A DNA stretch of 64,000 nt from Fragilariopsis cylindrus CCMP1102 (lineage: Eukaryota; Bacillariophyta; Bacillariophyceae; Bacillariales; Bacillariaceae), in NCBI GenBank assembly GCA_900095095.1, contig FMBT01000306.1:372001-436000 (forward strand), in the 5' to 3' direction. Within the stretch, counting starts at the first letter, position 1; every line of letters begins with the position of its first letter. The notes beneath the pieces are model-generated. The model worked only from the letters and a program-made list of their open reading frames with translations, had not been told where the DNA came from and searched no databases. The position numbers were made by a program, and so were the translations under genes. Shown here piece after piece: positions 1-11,527 of this stretch.

Positions 1-75
1 TATGGATCTAAAAATCCAGAAATCAAACTGGAATCATTTGTTTCATCATTATGAACAACATTATGAAGGATAATT

Positions 76-865
76 TTGACAACAATTGGCAATGTCGAAA
101 AGAGCATTCTAATATATTGTCGTACTGACAGTAGAATGGCATCTGTTGAAAGCGACAAAGATCTAATTGGATTCTTACTTATCCTACAATCTATGTGTGC
201 ACAAAACAATGGTGGAATGAAAGTTGATGAAGAATACCGGAACTTAATCACCATACAAGCTGCTGTTAGCTGGAGACAGGACCCAAAGGTAGATGATGCT
301 ACACTCGCAGATCAAATCAAAGATCGATATGGCTCTGCCATACACACATGTGGAAAATTTGTGTTTGGGCAGCCGGTTTACAACAAAGTCCTTGCCAACT
401 ACTGCACACCAATGGCATTTAAGGAGTATATGCTCCTATCTGATGCGGATCAGATCCCTATCAACAAAATTGTCAAGGAAAGATGCATCGCAAAGCTGAT
501 CATAAAGAACTCACTTAATGATCGGGCACGAGATCAACTTTCGGAGACGTCCTCGGTCAACAATAGTACATGTATGTTATTCCAATACCATCAGCGAAGC
601 TCTGTCTTTGCTGTCTACTTTCAAGATTCAGAAGCCAAACAATGGTAATAAGAAGAAGGAAGAGATTGCTGTGGTTTCATATCACGATGATGTCGATACA
701 ATCGATATCCCCCCTGTGGATGACATCATCTTGGAAGATGCACCCAATGATGAACCTGATATTATTGAACCTGATATTAATGATATCAACAATTCTATTA
801 TCGCAGAAGACAAAGGTATTATGTTTGACAATTTTAATTTGCTAAAAAATCAAAATCATCAATAA
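76..865 (+). mobile_element. Gag-like retrotransposon remnant
   Basis: The translated region resembles the Gag-like N-terminal protein of diatom Copia-type retrotransposons. It starts with a segment about an internal cytoplasmic-type helical domain (KVDEEYRNL near position 225, RYGSAIHTCGKF near 330, the motif IIKNSLNDRARDQL near 500) and runs into an acidic Asp/Ile-rich tail. No zinc knuckle, protease, integrase or reverse transcriptase follows, and the right side passes into AT-rich sequence. It is a broken fossil with roughly one or two interruptions, and its left side may lie outside the window. The family assignment rests on remembered resemblance rather than on a catalytic motif, so an uncharacterised host exon remains possible. 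Confidence 0.35.
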
Positions 866-979
866 TATGACTGACTCACTCATTTCAACTTACGACTACG
901 ATAATTAAAGGTTTTTAGGTACACACACTATTTTTGGCTTGCTTTGATAAAAAAGAGAACTTTATGAACGCGGAAAGTG

Positions 980-1217
980 AAAAAGAGATATTTTTGTAAA
1001 CATTAGACAAGACTATTAAGTAAGGAATGTTTCGTGTACACTAGTACAAGCGTATACGACTGAATAATATTCAGTACTGATTGGGAGAATTAGCGCTATA
1101 AGTGATAAAAAGAGATATTTTTGTCACCATTAGACAGACTATTAAGTAGGACCTAAGGAATGTTTCGTGTACACTATACATGTACGACTGAATATTGTTC
1201 AGTACTAATTGCGAGAA
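980..1217. repeat. Two-copy tandem repeat of about 110-127 bp
   Basis: The segment starting near 980 recurs starting near 1107. Both copies open with aaaaagagatatttttgt, continue with a cattagacaagactattaagta-like stretch, then ggaatgtttcgtgtacacta, and close with tgaata.t.ttcagtacta. The copies differ by small substitutions and indels, so the duplication is not recent. No coding potential is visible. Confidence 0.75.
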
Positions 1218-1834
1218 TGATATGATTTTAGTTATGGTAATTTCTTTTTATTTATGTATCAGGTCTATTTTTGAGATGTCATAATATTCAATATAGAACA
1301 TTATCGAAAACCCTCAAATCAATGATGGCGATCAATTGTGTCACAATATTTATTTGGTCGTCTTATTCTTCATTCTTTCTCATTTACAGTAATCGTGCGT
1401 CTACAGTATGAGAGAACATTATCGAAAATCTCAGCAATGCGCCATTCAATGCATCGATGAACATCTTTATATTTGGTCGTCTTGTTCTTCATTCTTCATT
1501 CTTTCTCATTTCCTCACCTTACCATCACTAAGTCTCCATTACAGTAATCGTGCGTCTTTGTTCACACCTATCTATAAACTGTATGCAAACGGTGTTCTAC
1601 TGTTACAGCATAGTGGAACTTTTACGAAGGTCATGTGACATCACGAAGAACAGTAATATAATATAAAATCAAATCAAAAACAGAAGACATACACACAGAA
1701 TGAATCGATCGATCGATCGTGTTCCATAAAAAGCCTATTCGTAATAACAATATAAGAACAACATCATACAATTACAATAGAATACAACAAACAGCAATTG
1801 TAATACTGTAGACGCAAAACTATACTAACCCATC
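1218..1834. other. P450 upstream region
   Basis: Apart from the duplication at 1295-1557, this is AT-rich noncoding sequence. A gatcgatcgatcgatc palindromic run lies near 1705. No convincing ORF is seen; short frames here are interrupted and lack family motifs. It presumably holds the P450 promoter and 5' leader. Confidence 0.5.
1295..1557. repeat. Second two-copy tandem duplication upstream of the P450
   Basis: The stretch agaacattatcgaaaa...tttggtcgtctt.ttcttcattctttctcatt...acagtaatcgtgcgtct occurs at about 1295-1402 and again, expanded, at about 1413-1557. It lies just upstream of the P450 gene and is divergent between copies. A regulatory role is possible but nothing in the sequence proves it. 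Confidence 0.6.
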
Positions 1835-3591
1835 ATGACGATGTTGTTCGCTACTGCCTTGAGCAGTCTTTCCTCGTCGTTGGGACTAACAGGATCACAG
1901 GATACTACAAGTGTTGTAATGCTAACTGCAACTATATTCTTATTTCCCATATTCGTCGCCTATATCTTTCTCTCATTGACTGGAATGATAAATAATAATA
2001 AGAATTCAACTAGACCACCTGTGGCACCATTTGGTATGTTTACATGTATTAAATATATGACAACTGAAGATTCGCCATGGTTTCCATTACGTGCACAGAT
2101 AACTCTGGAAGGTGCGGATACATTCGTTTTACCATTACCAAGACGTCCCGTGTTGACAGGTGATGCATACTTGGCACGTGAAGTATTAATGGATCCATTA
2201 TCAATTAAACCAAAAACGTATCAAGAATTTGAACCATTCGGTATTGGTAGTATCTTCACACGGAATGGTTCGTATTGGGTAAGTGTCTTTTGAATAGGTA
2301 GTCTGTTTCTGTTCCTATTCCTGTTCCTGTTTCTGTTCCGTTCTGTTGATATATCTTACTCACATTAGATTTAAATTCTACTACAATTGTATAGCATTCA
2401 CGACGGAAGGGTGCAGCACCAGCATTTTCTAATCGTCATGTTAAGCGGATGAATTCTGTTGCATTGGAACAAACAGAGAAATGGATAAAAGAAAAATTAA
2501 TCCCGTTATCAGAATCAGGACAATCATTTGATGTTGGAAAAGAGATGATATCGATTACATTAGATGCAATATGTAAAACAGCATTCGAATATGATATTTC
2601 TGATAAAGAAAAATTATTATTTGTTTCCAACTGTGAATTAGTGTTTAGAGAATTTTTAACAAAATCATTTAATAATCCATTTCGGAAATATATTGGAAGT
2701 TGGATACCAGATCGTAAACGTGCATTACAAGCCGCTAGTGATAATACAATACTTGCAAAAAGAATCATTGAACAGTACAGAAAAAATCCAAATCCATTAG
2801 AAGGAACGATCATTGATCACTTATGTAAAAATCCATGTTATGCTAATGATGATGAACTTGCAGCGGATGTGTTATTATATTTAATAGCTGGTCATGATGT
2901 AAGTTAACCATGAATTTGTAGTACAACAAAAAGAATACGAAATGTAGTTTTGTTCAGCTCCCAACTCACTAACAAATCAACTAACTCACACACTTTTTTT
3001 TGTGTATTCTCTACCCTTGTTCTAACTACTAAAACATATATAATACAGACTACTGCATACACTTTGGCATTTACATTATTACAATTATCACGTAATCCAG
3101 AAGAACAAAATAAAGTACGGAATGATATAGCAAATATGACAACTGCTGTCGAATGGAGAAAGTCAGATGTATTACAAAGATCAATTAAGGAATCAATGAG
3201 ATTATATCCAGTTAGTTCAAGTGGCTCGTCACGTGTATGTGGTAGAGATTTTATAACAAAGGAGGGATGGATGATACCAAAAGGAACAACTGTTGTTAGT
3301 CATATTATGATGACACATCGTAACAAGAATGTATATGGTGATGATGCTGATGCATATATCCCATCACGATGGATTAATCCAACACAGGCCCAAAAGGATT
3401 CATTTTTGATATATTCTGCTGGGAAACAAAATTGTGTTGGACAGGCACTTGCTAATGCTGAATTACAATGTATTATACCAAAAATCTTATCAGAAGTTGA
3501 GTTAGAAGTTGTCGATGAGGGTCGAATTACATGGTTTTTAACATTGAAACCAATCGGAGCGACGTTACGAGCTAAACGTGTAGTAAGATAA
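1835..3591 (+). CDS. Cytochrome P450, three exons
   Basis: Haem-thiolate monooxygenase, predicted to be anchored in the ER or plastid envelope by an N-terminal hydrophobic segment (about residues 28-49). Exons are 1835-2278, 2395-2898 and 3049-3591, with GTAAGT donors and TAG/CAG acceptors, giving 496 residues, a normal P450 length. The splices restore family motifs: the C-helix W...R across the first junction, and the I-helix AGHD|TT (residues 313-318) exactly across the second. The K-helix ExxR is E364/R367, followed by a PSRW meander near 420, and the haem-binding Cys is C445. The haem loop reads YSAGKQNCVG, so the usual Phe and Arg of FxxGxRxCxG are Tyr and Gln. The start ATG is the first in frame. 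The substrate cannot be told from the sequence; the clan looks CYP4/CYP97-like but no subfamily is claimed. Confidence 0.9.
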
Positions 3592-4260
3592 AACGAGAAT
3601 GATATATGAATTGATCCGCTCCCTATTTCGATACCATGGTTGGGGGGAGAAGAAAACCCGCAAGCTAAGCGAATAAAATATATAATATGGTATATGGAAC
3701 AAAAAATTTATAGTCTCAAATGTAAAAGTATAATGATAATTTTTGGTACCAATCAATCAATAACATATATATATATATATATATATGTATGTATATTGAA
3801 TACATATATTGTAGGAGCGTATCAAATACAATTTCCTTAGCATGCTGTAGTGTTCTCATCATTGGTGGTAGACTCGAGGGGGTTAGGGAAATATTTCGCT
3901 CAATTTTCACTAGCGGGACTGATTTGGATTTTCATTCGGGATTGAGTTTGGATCTTCTTTTATTTTGTTTTTTATTGTTGTCACTCTATCCACAGTACTG
4001 ATATCCACACATCACTCACATCAACACCCAACTCGATATCACAACTTGTATAACCATCACATCAATCTGATCATTTTTATACTACACCAATCTCATCATT
4101 TTCATACACAATTCAATTCAATAAAGGGAGACGAAAGCTTTGATCTAAAAGATATCTTAAAAGGAAGAGGATAAGGAAAGAATACGGTATGGTTCGACTT
4201 ATTGAGTTCCTCTTCAGAGATTTGGTACCTTCCTGTTGATGAATACTGGGCCCGTAATAT
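3592..4260. other. Intergenic, AT-rich with (TA)n
   Basis: This holds the P450 3' flank, a (TA)n microsatellite at about 3764-3786 followed by tgtatgtatat, and AT-rich sequence with short non-conserved frames. Nothing in it is recognised as a gene. Confidence 0.5.
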
Positions 4261-4863
4261 TATATTAATTGTAATTATTTTTTATCCGATGATTATGTCA
4301 TCGCTTTCATTGCATTTCCAAAAACATCCGGTCGTACACATAATATTAAAACTGGAACAAGAGACCTGTGGCAACAGCAACAGCAGGAGCAGCGAACTAA
4401 AATAATTCTCACAGCTTTCGGAAGGTCGTCATCGTCAAAATCACTGTCATTTCTTCCACAAAATAATAGTAAGAATTCCATAGCAAATAACAATGAGTGT
4501 ATTGATAATAACCAGATTTGCAATCCAACTATAAGCCTTCCACAAACACAAACACGACAGCAAACACAACAGCAAGATCTATCAGACCGAAGGAATGTAT
4601 TGTTTCGTATGGGTACACGAGTATTATTAACAACATTATTGGTTCCATCCATTGTTTGTTTGCATCCGTCGTCAGCATTAGCATTGAAACAGAAAAATGA
4701 AGCCCTTTGCGGTACAGGTTTCTTTGAACATATATATGAATACAAATGTACATCAATTGGTGACATTGAAGATGAGGGTACATCAAAAGAATTAAGTTCA
4801 GTGGAAACAGGTGTAACGGATAGCTTGATGGGGAAATTAGGTTTCGATACAATGATGTCATAG
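4261..4863 (+). CDS. Probable small plastid (thylakoid-lumen?) protein, 5' end unresolved
   Basis: One frame is open from about 4258 to the stop at 4861-4863. Near its start it reads VIAFIAFPKTSGR, which resembles the diatom ASAFAP-type cleavage motif at the junction of ER signal and plastid transit peptide. A Gln/Asn/Ser-rich linker follows, then a second hydrophobic segment (MGTRVLL..., ATG at 4609) ending in SSALA, like a thylakoid-transfer signal. The mature part has a compact motif, CGTGFFEHIYEYKC, followed by IGDIEDEG and TDSLMGKLG, resembling a conserved algal plastid family of unknown function. No ATG lies in frame before 4609. Either the signal-peptide start is in another frame (a hydrophobic stretch near 4235-4295 is a candidate) or translation begins at 4609. 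Function is unknown. Confidence 0.5.
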   Translation, partial: YINCNYFLSDDYVIAFIAFPKTSGRTHNIKTGTRDLWQQQQQEQRTKIILTAFGRSSSSKSLSFLPQNNSKNSIANNNECIDNNQICNPTISLPQTQTRQQTQQQDLSDRRNVLFRMGTRVLLTTLLVPSIVCLHPSSALALKQKNEALCGTGFFEHIYEYKCTSIGDIEDEGTSKELSSVETGVTDSLMGKLGFDTMMS

Positions 4864-5493
4864 AAAGTACTGACTATAGTAGTAACAGTAATAATAAAAG
4901 CAATGATATAATCAAGAAGAACGGTAAGAAGAAAACTGATACTATTGAATAGTACAACTAACTACTGATAGCTCAAGGAATGAAAAATAATGAAAGCTGT
5001 AATGCAACGAAGATAATGCCATAAGTAACAATAGTAGTAATACAACAATAAATCCATCCCATATCACATCGTTGGAAATTATGATTTTTGACGCCGCAAT
5101 CAATCCTTATCGCAAATTGTAATCAATTTCTTTCAATTCAAAATATGAAGAAAAAAAACTGCGCCTTTGAAGCTTCAGCCAGAAGCAGTTCAGTAGGAGT
5201 AGTAGGATACACCCCATTAATATCCTGAACGACGCGGCTTTATCCTTTCATGAGTAGAAAAGATCACAGTACATGCCGTTCATTCGCACTCATCGCTCTC
5301 TATATTTAAACGACCTCATTTTCTGCGAAATAGCAATCACAACATCTCAATTAAAGCAAATTTTTATAGGAGTCATTCCTATAGTAGTAGCGCATATAGT
5401 AGTAGTGGTAGTAGTAGTACTTAAGTTCGCTGTGCAGCCAAGTACAAAATTCTATACTATTTCATTCTGATAGTTGTTATCGTTATTTTTTTA
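4864..5493. other. Intergenic
   Basis: Low-complexity AT-rich sequence containing AAT/AGT runs and a GTAGTA-rich stretch near 5382-5420. It separates the tandem plastid-protein gene from the convergent PI4-kinase. No supported gene is seen. Confidence 0.5.
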
Positions 5494-8400
5494 CTACGCA
5501 GCGATTCCTTGAGATAGGTATTGAAAGTAATCATACTGTTTCGTCCCGTATGATCCAATCGATTCCTTGATTACATCCAGGACGTGGGCAATCGTTTCCT
5601 CCTTATTTAACTCAGGACAAAATCGTTCCTGCATTTTGCTTATAATCTCAGCACTATCCTTCCCATCGAAGCATGGGAAAGTACTACCCCGAGACGTTAC
5701 TTCGACAAGAGTCACAAATGTATCGCAATGAGCCTGCAACGCCAGAAAGCCACAGCAAAATAAGGTTACAAATTCCGAAAAGAGAGATGAACGGAGTCCG
5801 TCCATAACTTCGATCATTTCTTCTGTCAACTTAAAGGGAGTTGAACCTTCCAAACTGAAATTTCCCCCTGGTGCGATGCCAAAAACGAAACCAAAATCAA
5901 TGTGAATAACATGACCAGCTGTATCTAACATGATATTTCCATTGTGACGATCTTTGAACAGAAAGAGGTAGGATAATAACGAATAAGCCGCGAGACTCCG
6001 AACAAAATTTCGTTGAGCAGACTGAAAAGCTTCACCAGGGTTGGCAGCATGCTCGGTCATTCTTTTAAGATGGTCACGGATACCTCCGGTACCATATCCA
6101 GGTCTTTTCTTGAGCCCGTCAAAAGACATGGAATTGCGTATCAATTCCAATATACCCGTTGATCGGCCAGTGGATACAATCCTATAAGGCAGTATCCAAA
6201 GTTCAAGTTCTGCCTCTTGGAACGCTTCGTGACATAATTCTATAAGTTGCATCACAAACGATTCTTGCCGCAAGTCATCATTCGATTTTACAATGATTCC
6301 AGTCAAATCCCAACCAGAGCACGTTGCATCTGGACTTGATGCGGCTATTCGAGCTTTCTTCTCGGCCCATCGTTCACCGAAGGCAAACCTTCCCCAGAAG
6401 GCGGAGTCCTCGTTGAGTTTATCCGTGTTTTGCCCTACTGTTCTTGTATTCTTTTCGAATACTAGATCCTTTTTGACTAATTCAAGAAGTTCGCCATTGG
6501 AGATCATTTCTCCTTTCCACAGAGTCAAGGCCTGTAGAACAGCTGGTGGTAAGATCCCACAACCAACCAGTCGGGAATCAATATCACCCGCATCAATCTC
6601 TGGAAATTCCCGTCCGTAATGCATTATTGTACCTCTTTCGTTCTTTTTGGATCTCATTTTGGGATGCGGGGCGAGAACGACCGCTGCATCGTTCGCGCTG
6701 ATAGTGCCATTGGCTACACGATATTGAATAAGAAGTAACCGAATGGCTTCCATGGCCTCATCGTCGTCTGAAGTAGGACTATGTAATTCCAAATCATCTT
6801 GGCTAGTAGATGATCGGATACCCAACGATAAAAGCTCTTGTCGTCTCTCATCCTTATCTGGACTACGGACGCTACCATGAGGAATTTCAGATTCTCCTGT
6901 AAGCAGAGCTTCTACTGCTACTCTTCTCTCTAGATCTTGCAAGTGCCTTTTCGCACCTGTTGCTGCTTGCTCTGCAATGACGTGACTTCCAGACATTCCT
7001 TTTGTCATAATAGCATTCAATACTTCGCGCCTTGTCTCTCCAGTCTTTGAAAGACCATTACACTGCTCCTGACCAGTACTCCCGGTACCTAAATTTTTCA
7101 TTTTTGAATGCTTGGGCGTATAGGATTGCTGCCGCTGATTATCATCAGACCCGTTACTAACGGGCAGATCGTCGAGTATTTCATTTATGGGTAAACCAAG
7201 TGGCTCTTGATCAAGCGGATCAACATCTTGACATTCTTTTCCGTCAGCAACTATACCATCGCCCTCCATAAGATTTGGTAAGTGTAATTGTTTCGCTACT
7301 ACACTCGTCATCAAATTTTCGATCAATACCCTGTTTGCTGTTGGGGTAACAATTTTCGGGATCGACTTCGGACTATCGAACCTGCGTAAAGCGTCTGTAA
7401 AATAAAAATAAATCAGGAAAAACGTCAGAGAGTGAAAATCATATGTGCGTGCTAAAAGTAGAGAATAATTACTCGATGTCGTGACACACTTACGACGTGC
7501 AATGCCAGTTTTTTCGTCGAGACTTTCGGTAAAGGAATCCGAGGCTTCGGCGGATTGATAAGATTGAAGGGATCCCAATCTAGCAGGTCGGGTTATCATA
7601 TCCAATTCCGGCATAACAACGTCCTCAAAAATCGTTCCGGTGATTTTAATCTTTTTCTCTTCGATGGGTGTTTTTAAATCGCAATCTTCTTGAACGACGA
7701 CTTGATCCTCCGTATCTCCGTGTGCCTCTCCACTGGTCTCTATGACTCCTTCATACGAAGGAAGTGTATTATCCTCGGTATTGGTCGCACTCTCAACTTT
7801 CGCCAGTTTGAAGTCCAATGCTTGAATAATTTTGGGATATACGGCATGTTGTATCGAATCCGTGATTTCCTTTGCAGAGTTTCTTTTTCCTTCATCTTGA
7901 TATGTTGGGACATCTTTCTCTTCTACATCGCTCGCAGTGGTCGGTACTACGGATTTGTCTATCGAATCTATAGTTTCATTTGTGGCTATCTTTTCAACTG
8001 CCTCTTGATCTGATGAGTCCTCTATCTCTTCTCCATCGATCGCAGTGATCTGCATATATTTGTCTACCGAGTCTGTAGTTTCTTTTGTGCCTATCTCTTC
8101 CGCTGCCACTTGATTTGATAGGTCGTCTTTCTCTTCTACATCGTTCATAGTGGTATATATGGCTATATCTGTCTTTTCTGCTAAATCTTGATTTGATAGG
8201 GAATTTGTATCTGTCACATCTTTGCCAATGGTTGCTGTACAGGATTGGGTTGTATTGGAGGTTTCCTTTGGGGTGATATTTTCTTCTTTGTCTTCCTTCA
8301 TCACAGTCTTCTTTTCGACGACGACAACTACCTTTTCCTCAACGATCTCGTCAACTGTTTCTACTAGTAATAGTACCGGTGTTCTTGCCTTGCTCCGAAA

Positions 8401-10658
8401 AACATGTCCTTCTGTTATTGGAATCCGTACCACTCGTGTATGACCTTGATCGTTGCTTTTTATAACGTTAATTAAATCTCCACCCATCGTCCCGGAGGCA
8501 TTCAATTTGGCTAGCTCCGTACTCAGAGCAGACTTGCGATCTTCTACCGGCATGAATCGAAGTTTTTCAGCGATATCACACAATCGTTTTGTATAAGCTA
8601 GATGACTCGTCAAATAATCGGCATTGTTGGCTATCCTCATAGCCTCATTTGCTAAGATTTCAGGGGATATTGCGTCGATATCATTTTCGATCGAGGACGG
8701 CGCCATCAATTTCTGCAATTTGTCCAATCGATGCGATCTTGTGAGTCGGTCATGTTCAGCTGTCAGTCTGTAAGTTTGAATCCTTCCGATAGAAGACTTC
8801 AGTAATTCGATTTGATGATTCGAGGGCGACATGTACTGCCCGACGGTCACAGAGCCGCCACCCCACCCAGTATCGAAATCGAACAACAAGGATTCTAGTT
8901 CACATAAAAATCGTATTACGGCACTTTTTCGTTGTCCGCAATAGGTGGTGGTACTGCCGATATAATTACCACTCAATGCATCCTGTAGATCGGCCGTGTG
9001 AGACCAGACTAATTCGATTCCTAGGTGAACCGAGTATTTGGAAGCGATTGTTAACAAGAAATCTTCTAGTAATTCTACTTTTTGCAAGGACAAGGTATCC
9101 TTGGGCGGTAGCATCTGCAAATGAATGTTGGATATCTGAGGCCAAAAAAATGCTAAAGTGTCTAGTTCATTCTCTTCGACGACTAAATCCAGAAAGAATT
9201 CCAGAATACACTGTAATAATTCCGTCGATACATGGTTATTGTTGCCTTTTTGTCGACGATGATTACTTCTCGAAGAATCTAAGGCATTGCTGCCGGATGT
9301 TGCAACGGGTGGTAGGCATTGTTCGTACAATAGCTTAAGGGCGGTTCCCATATCACCAGCTACCCGAAAAGCTTGCTTTTTGAGTTCTGCCATGGCCGGA
9401 TCCCGTATCCCAATCGCAGCCTCTAATAACTCCATAAATTCCAATACACCGATCATACCCTGTTGAAACTGAGTACATAAACTTCGCAAGGTGGGACTTA
9501 ATCGTTGTAACGCGACTCCCTGTGAAGATTCAAAGACAAGTCCCATAATGTGATGTGACAATGGTCTAAGTTGAAGAGTGTGAGATTTTGGTAAAAATCG
9601 TCCTGTCACGTCTCGGTCAGGTTCATCACTTTCTTCCGTTTCTTTGAATTTATTCTTATCGCTATAGACGTCCTCTATTGTATTCCTCGACGGGTAGTCG
9701 TTGTTATCTCCACCAAAGCTAGATGCACTTTCTTCAAAATCAGATGCCACGTTGCTGTTGTTGTTTTTGCTACTTCCGGCAACCGGACTACTAGGATACT
9801 ACTTGGTATCTGTCCCAATTTATCTAGAACCAATCGACGAGCTTCTAACATAGCTCGTTGTTCTTGTTGTTGTGTCGAGTACAGCTCTTCCATCCAATCG
9901 CAATGTTCGACAACGCCTTGGGCCAAATGACATTTGACGCACAAATCAACACGTTCTTCATAACCGTATTGTGACAACGGTGCTGGATGGTACGAAGACG
10001 ATTCAGACGATCGGTTGAGTTCAATTTTTCCACACGAACGACAATATCGTGGCGGTGATGATTTTTGTTTCGCACCACGAGGAAATTTAGGTTTGACGGG
10101 TGTGAAAATCGTTCCCGTTGTTGTTGTTGTCGTATTTGTATTTGTACTCGTATTCGATGGTATATCCTGTCCTTGTAACAATCTAAATTCAATCCCCGAA
10201 TTGAGTGCACTCAACCAAACATCACGACAACCTCTCGTTGGGACACTACATAGAAGATGCGTACCACGATCCGTTACGGCCCGAAACGATGTAGGATCAT
10301 TTGAAACAGCCGATGCACCTACTAAACTATATTGGGCGATGGGATGGTCCCCATTTAACATTGCGGCCATATTTTCGTAGCAAATCAATTTAACACCAGC
10401 AAGTAACGAGTACGTAGATAGATTAACACCGTTAGCGGCAGTGGTAGAACTACTCAGAGACGACGATCCCGACGAGGAACTAGATCCTCTTTTTCCTCCT
10501 CCGATACTGGTAAAGGATGACGCAAACGTAGCCGCGAATCCACTGATACCACCGATACCAGTGTTGGTCTTTGACATGCTGCTGATGATTATTTTTTGTA
10601 TAGACCCCTGACAAACACCATTTTGTCGTTTAGCCATGGTATAAGCCGAACTCGACAT
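5494..10658 (-). CDS. Phosphatidylinositol 4-kinase (type III beta-like) with PH and zinc-finger N-terminus
   Basis: Catalyses ATP-dependent phosphorylation of phosphatidylinositol to PI4P, usually at Golgi or endosomal membranes. The ATG is at 10658. The first part has a Ser-rich N-terminus, a PH-like domain (about residues 85-165) and a FYVE/B-box-like zinc-binding pair (CRSCG...CVKCH, about 205-245). The second part has a helical lipid-kinase unique region, a long acidic Thr/Glu linker with internal repeats, then the kinase: WDLTGIIVKSNDDLRQE near 6270-6320, KDRHNGN (5941-5961), HIDFGF (5891-5910) and the PI4K-type C-terminus YDYFQYLSQGI. A 99-bp intron (7395-7493, GTAAGT...TTTTACAG) is a multiple of three and open. 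The two parts sit in different frames, and the switch lies between about 9680 and 9800, where no good intron is visible. A one-base slip or a missed small intron is likely, but two adjacent genes cannot be excluded. Confidence 0.85.
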
Positions 10659-11527
10659 TTTATTTGAATTTATTCGATTTTGCGGTGGATGCGATGGAGG
10701 ATGAAAATTTCCACCGAAAAAGTATTGATGGCTAAACTGTAAAAAAAACCAACAAGATATCGAACAATCAATAGGATGTGCTGAACAACAATCGAGTCGA
10801 CGATATCAAATCTGAGCGTCGTATTCTTTTTGCATATGCTCTTCGACGAAGAAATATTTCGAAGAAGAAGATGGAATCGAATTTATGTACAGTAAGGGTA
10901 GATGAATGATGAAGCATCATGAAGTACTGTACTAGTTAATGTCTATTATTTTTGAATCGATTGTTATAAGTGCCGAGTATTGTACATCGCGCACCCAATT
11001 AATCTACAAGACCATACCGCGTCACAAACAGTAGATGCCTCACATACCTTTATTATTCATACTGGTAGTACTATACCTACTATCTAGTACGTACGAGTGA
11101 ACAATTCTATTCGTCGTTGTCGAAAAACTATTCAGTATTATTACGTATATAAAACTTGTTATTTATTATAGTAGCTGCATGCGCCTCTCCTCACCGCCTT
11201 AGACAGGCTAGCGAGACATACAATGGTCGACCCCCTAAGGTTAAGCAGTTGGATAGTGATAATAAAAGTAGAATATGTACAACTATAGTAACATAAGATG
11301 ATAACTAGCTTATACATATATTTATTTATTTTACTGCAGATTAATTTACTGAAGACACTATTAATATTTTATGAATACTAAGATATATTCTGTTGAATTG
11401 GATATATGAGGCGTGTGTTGCGCTTTATGCATTCCTACCATCCTGGTCTTTCTTAGATAACTTATTATGGAACGGAAGAAATTATTTATGCTGCATTATA
11501 CTATACTAATGGATTCACCACCGCCTA
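10659..11527. other. Intergenic
   Basis: PI4-kinase upstream region and downstream flank of the Tyr-rich frame. AT-rich with no supported ORF. The short GC-richer stretch near 11175-11245 (gcgcctctcctcaccgcc...) was checked for a tRNA fold without success. Confidence 0.45.

Noticed and set aside
5494-10658. PI4-kinase as a pseudogene because of the frame change near 9.7 kb
   Set aside because: All catalytic motifs are intact over 4 kb and the 99-bp intron keeps frame; a single slip in a low-complexity joint is a simpler reading.
11175-11260. Possible tRNA or small RNA in a GC-richer patch
   Set aside because: No cloverleaf with A and B boxes could be fitted.
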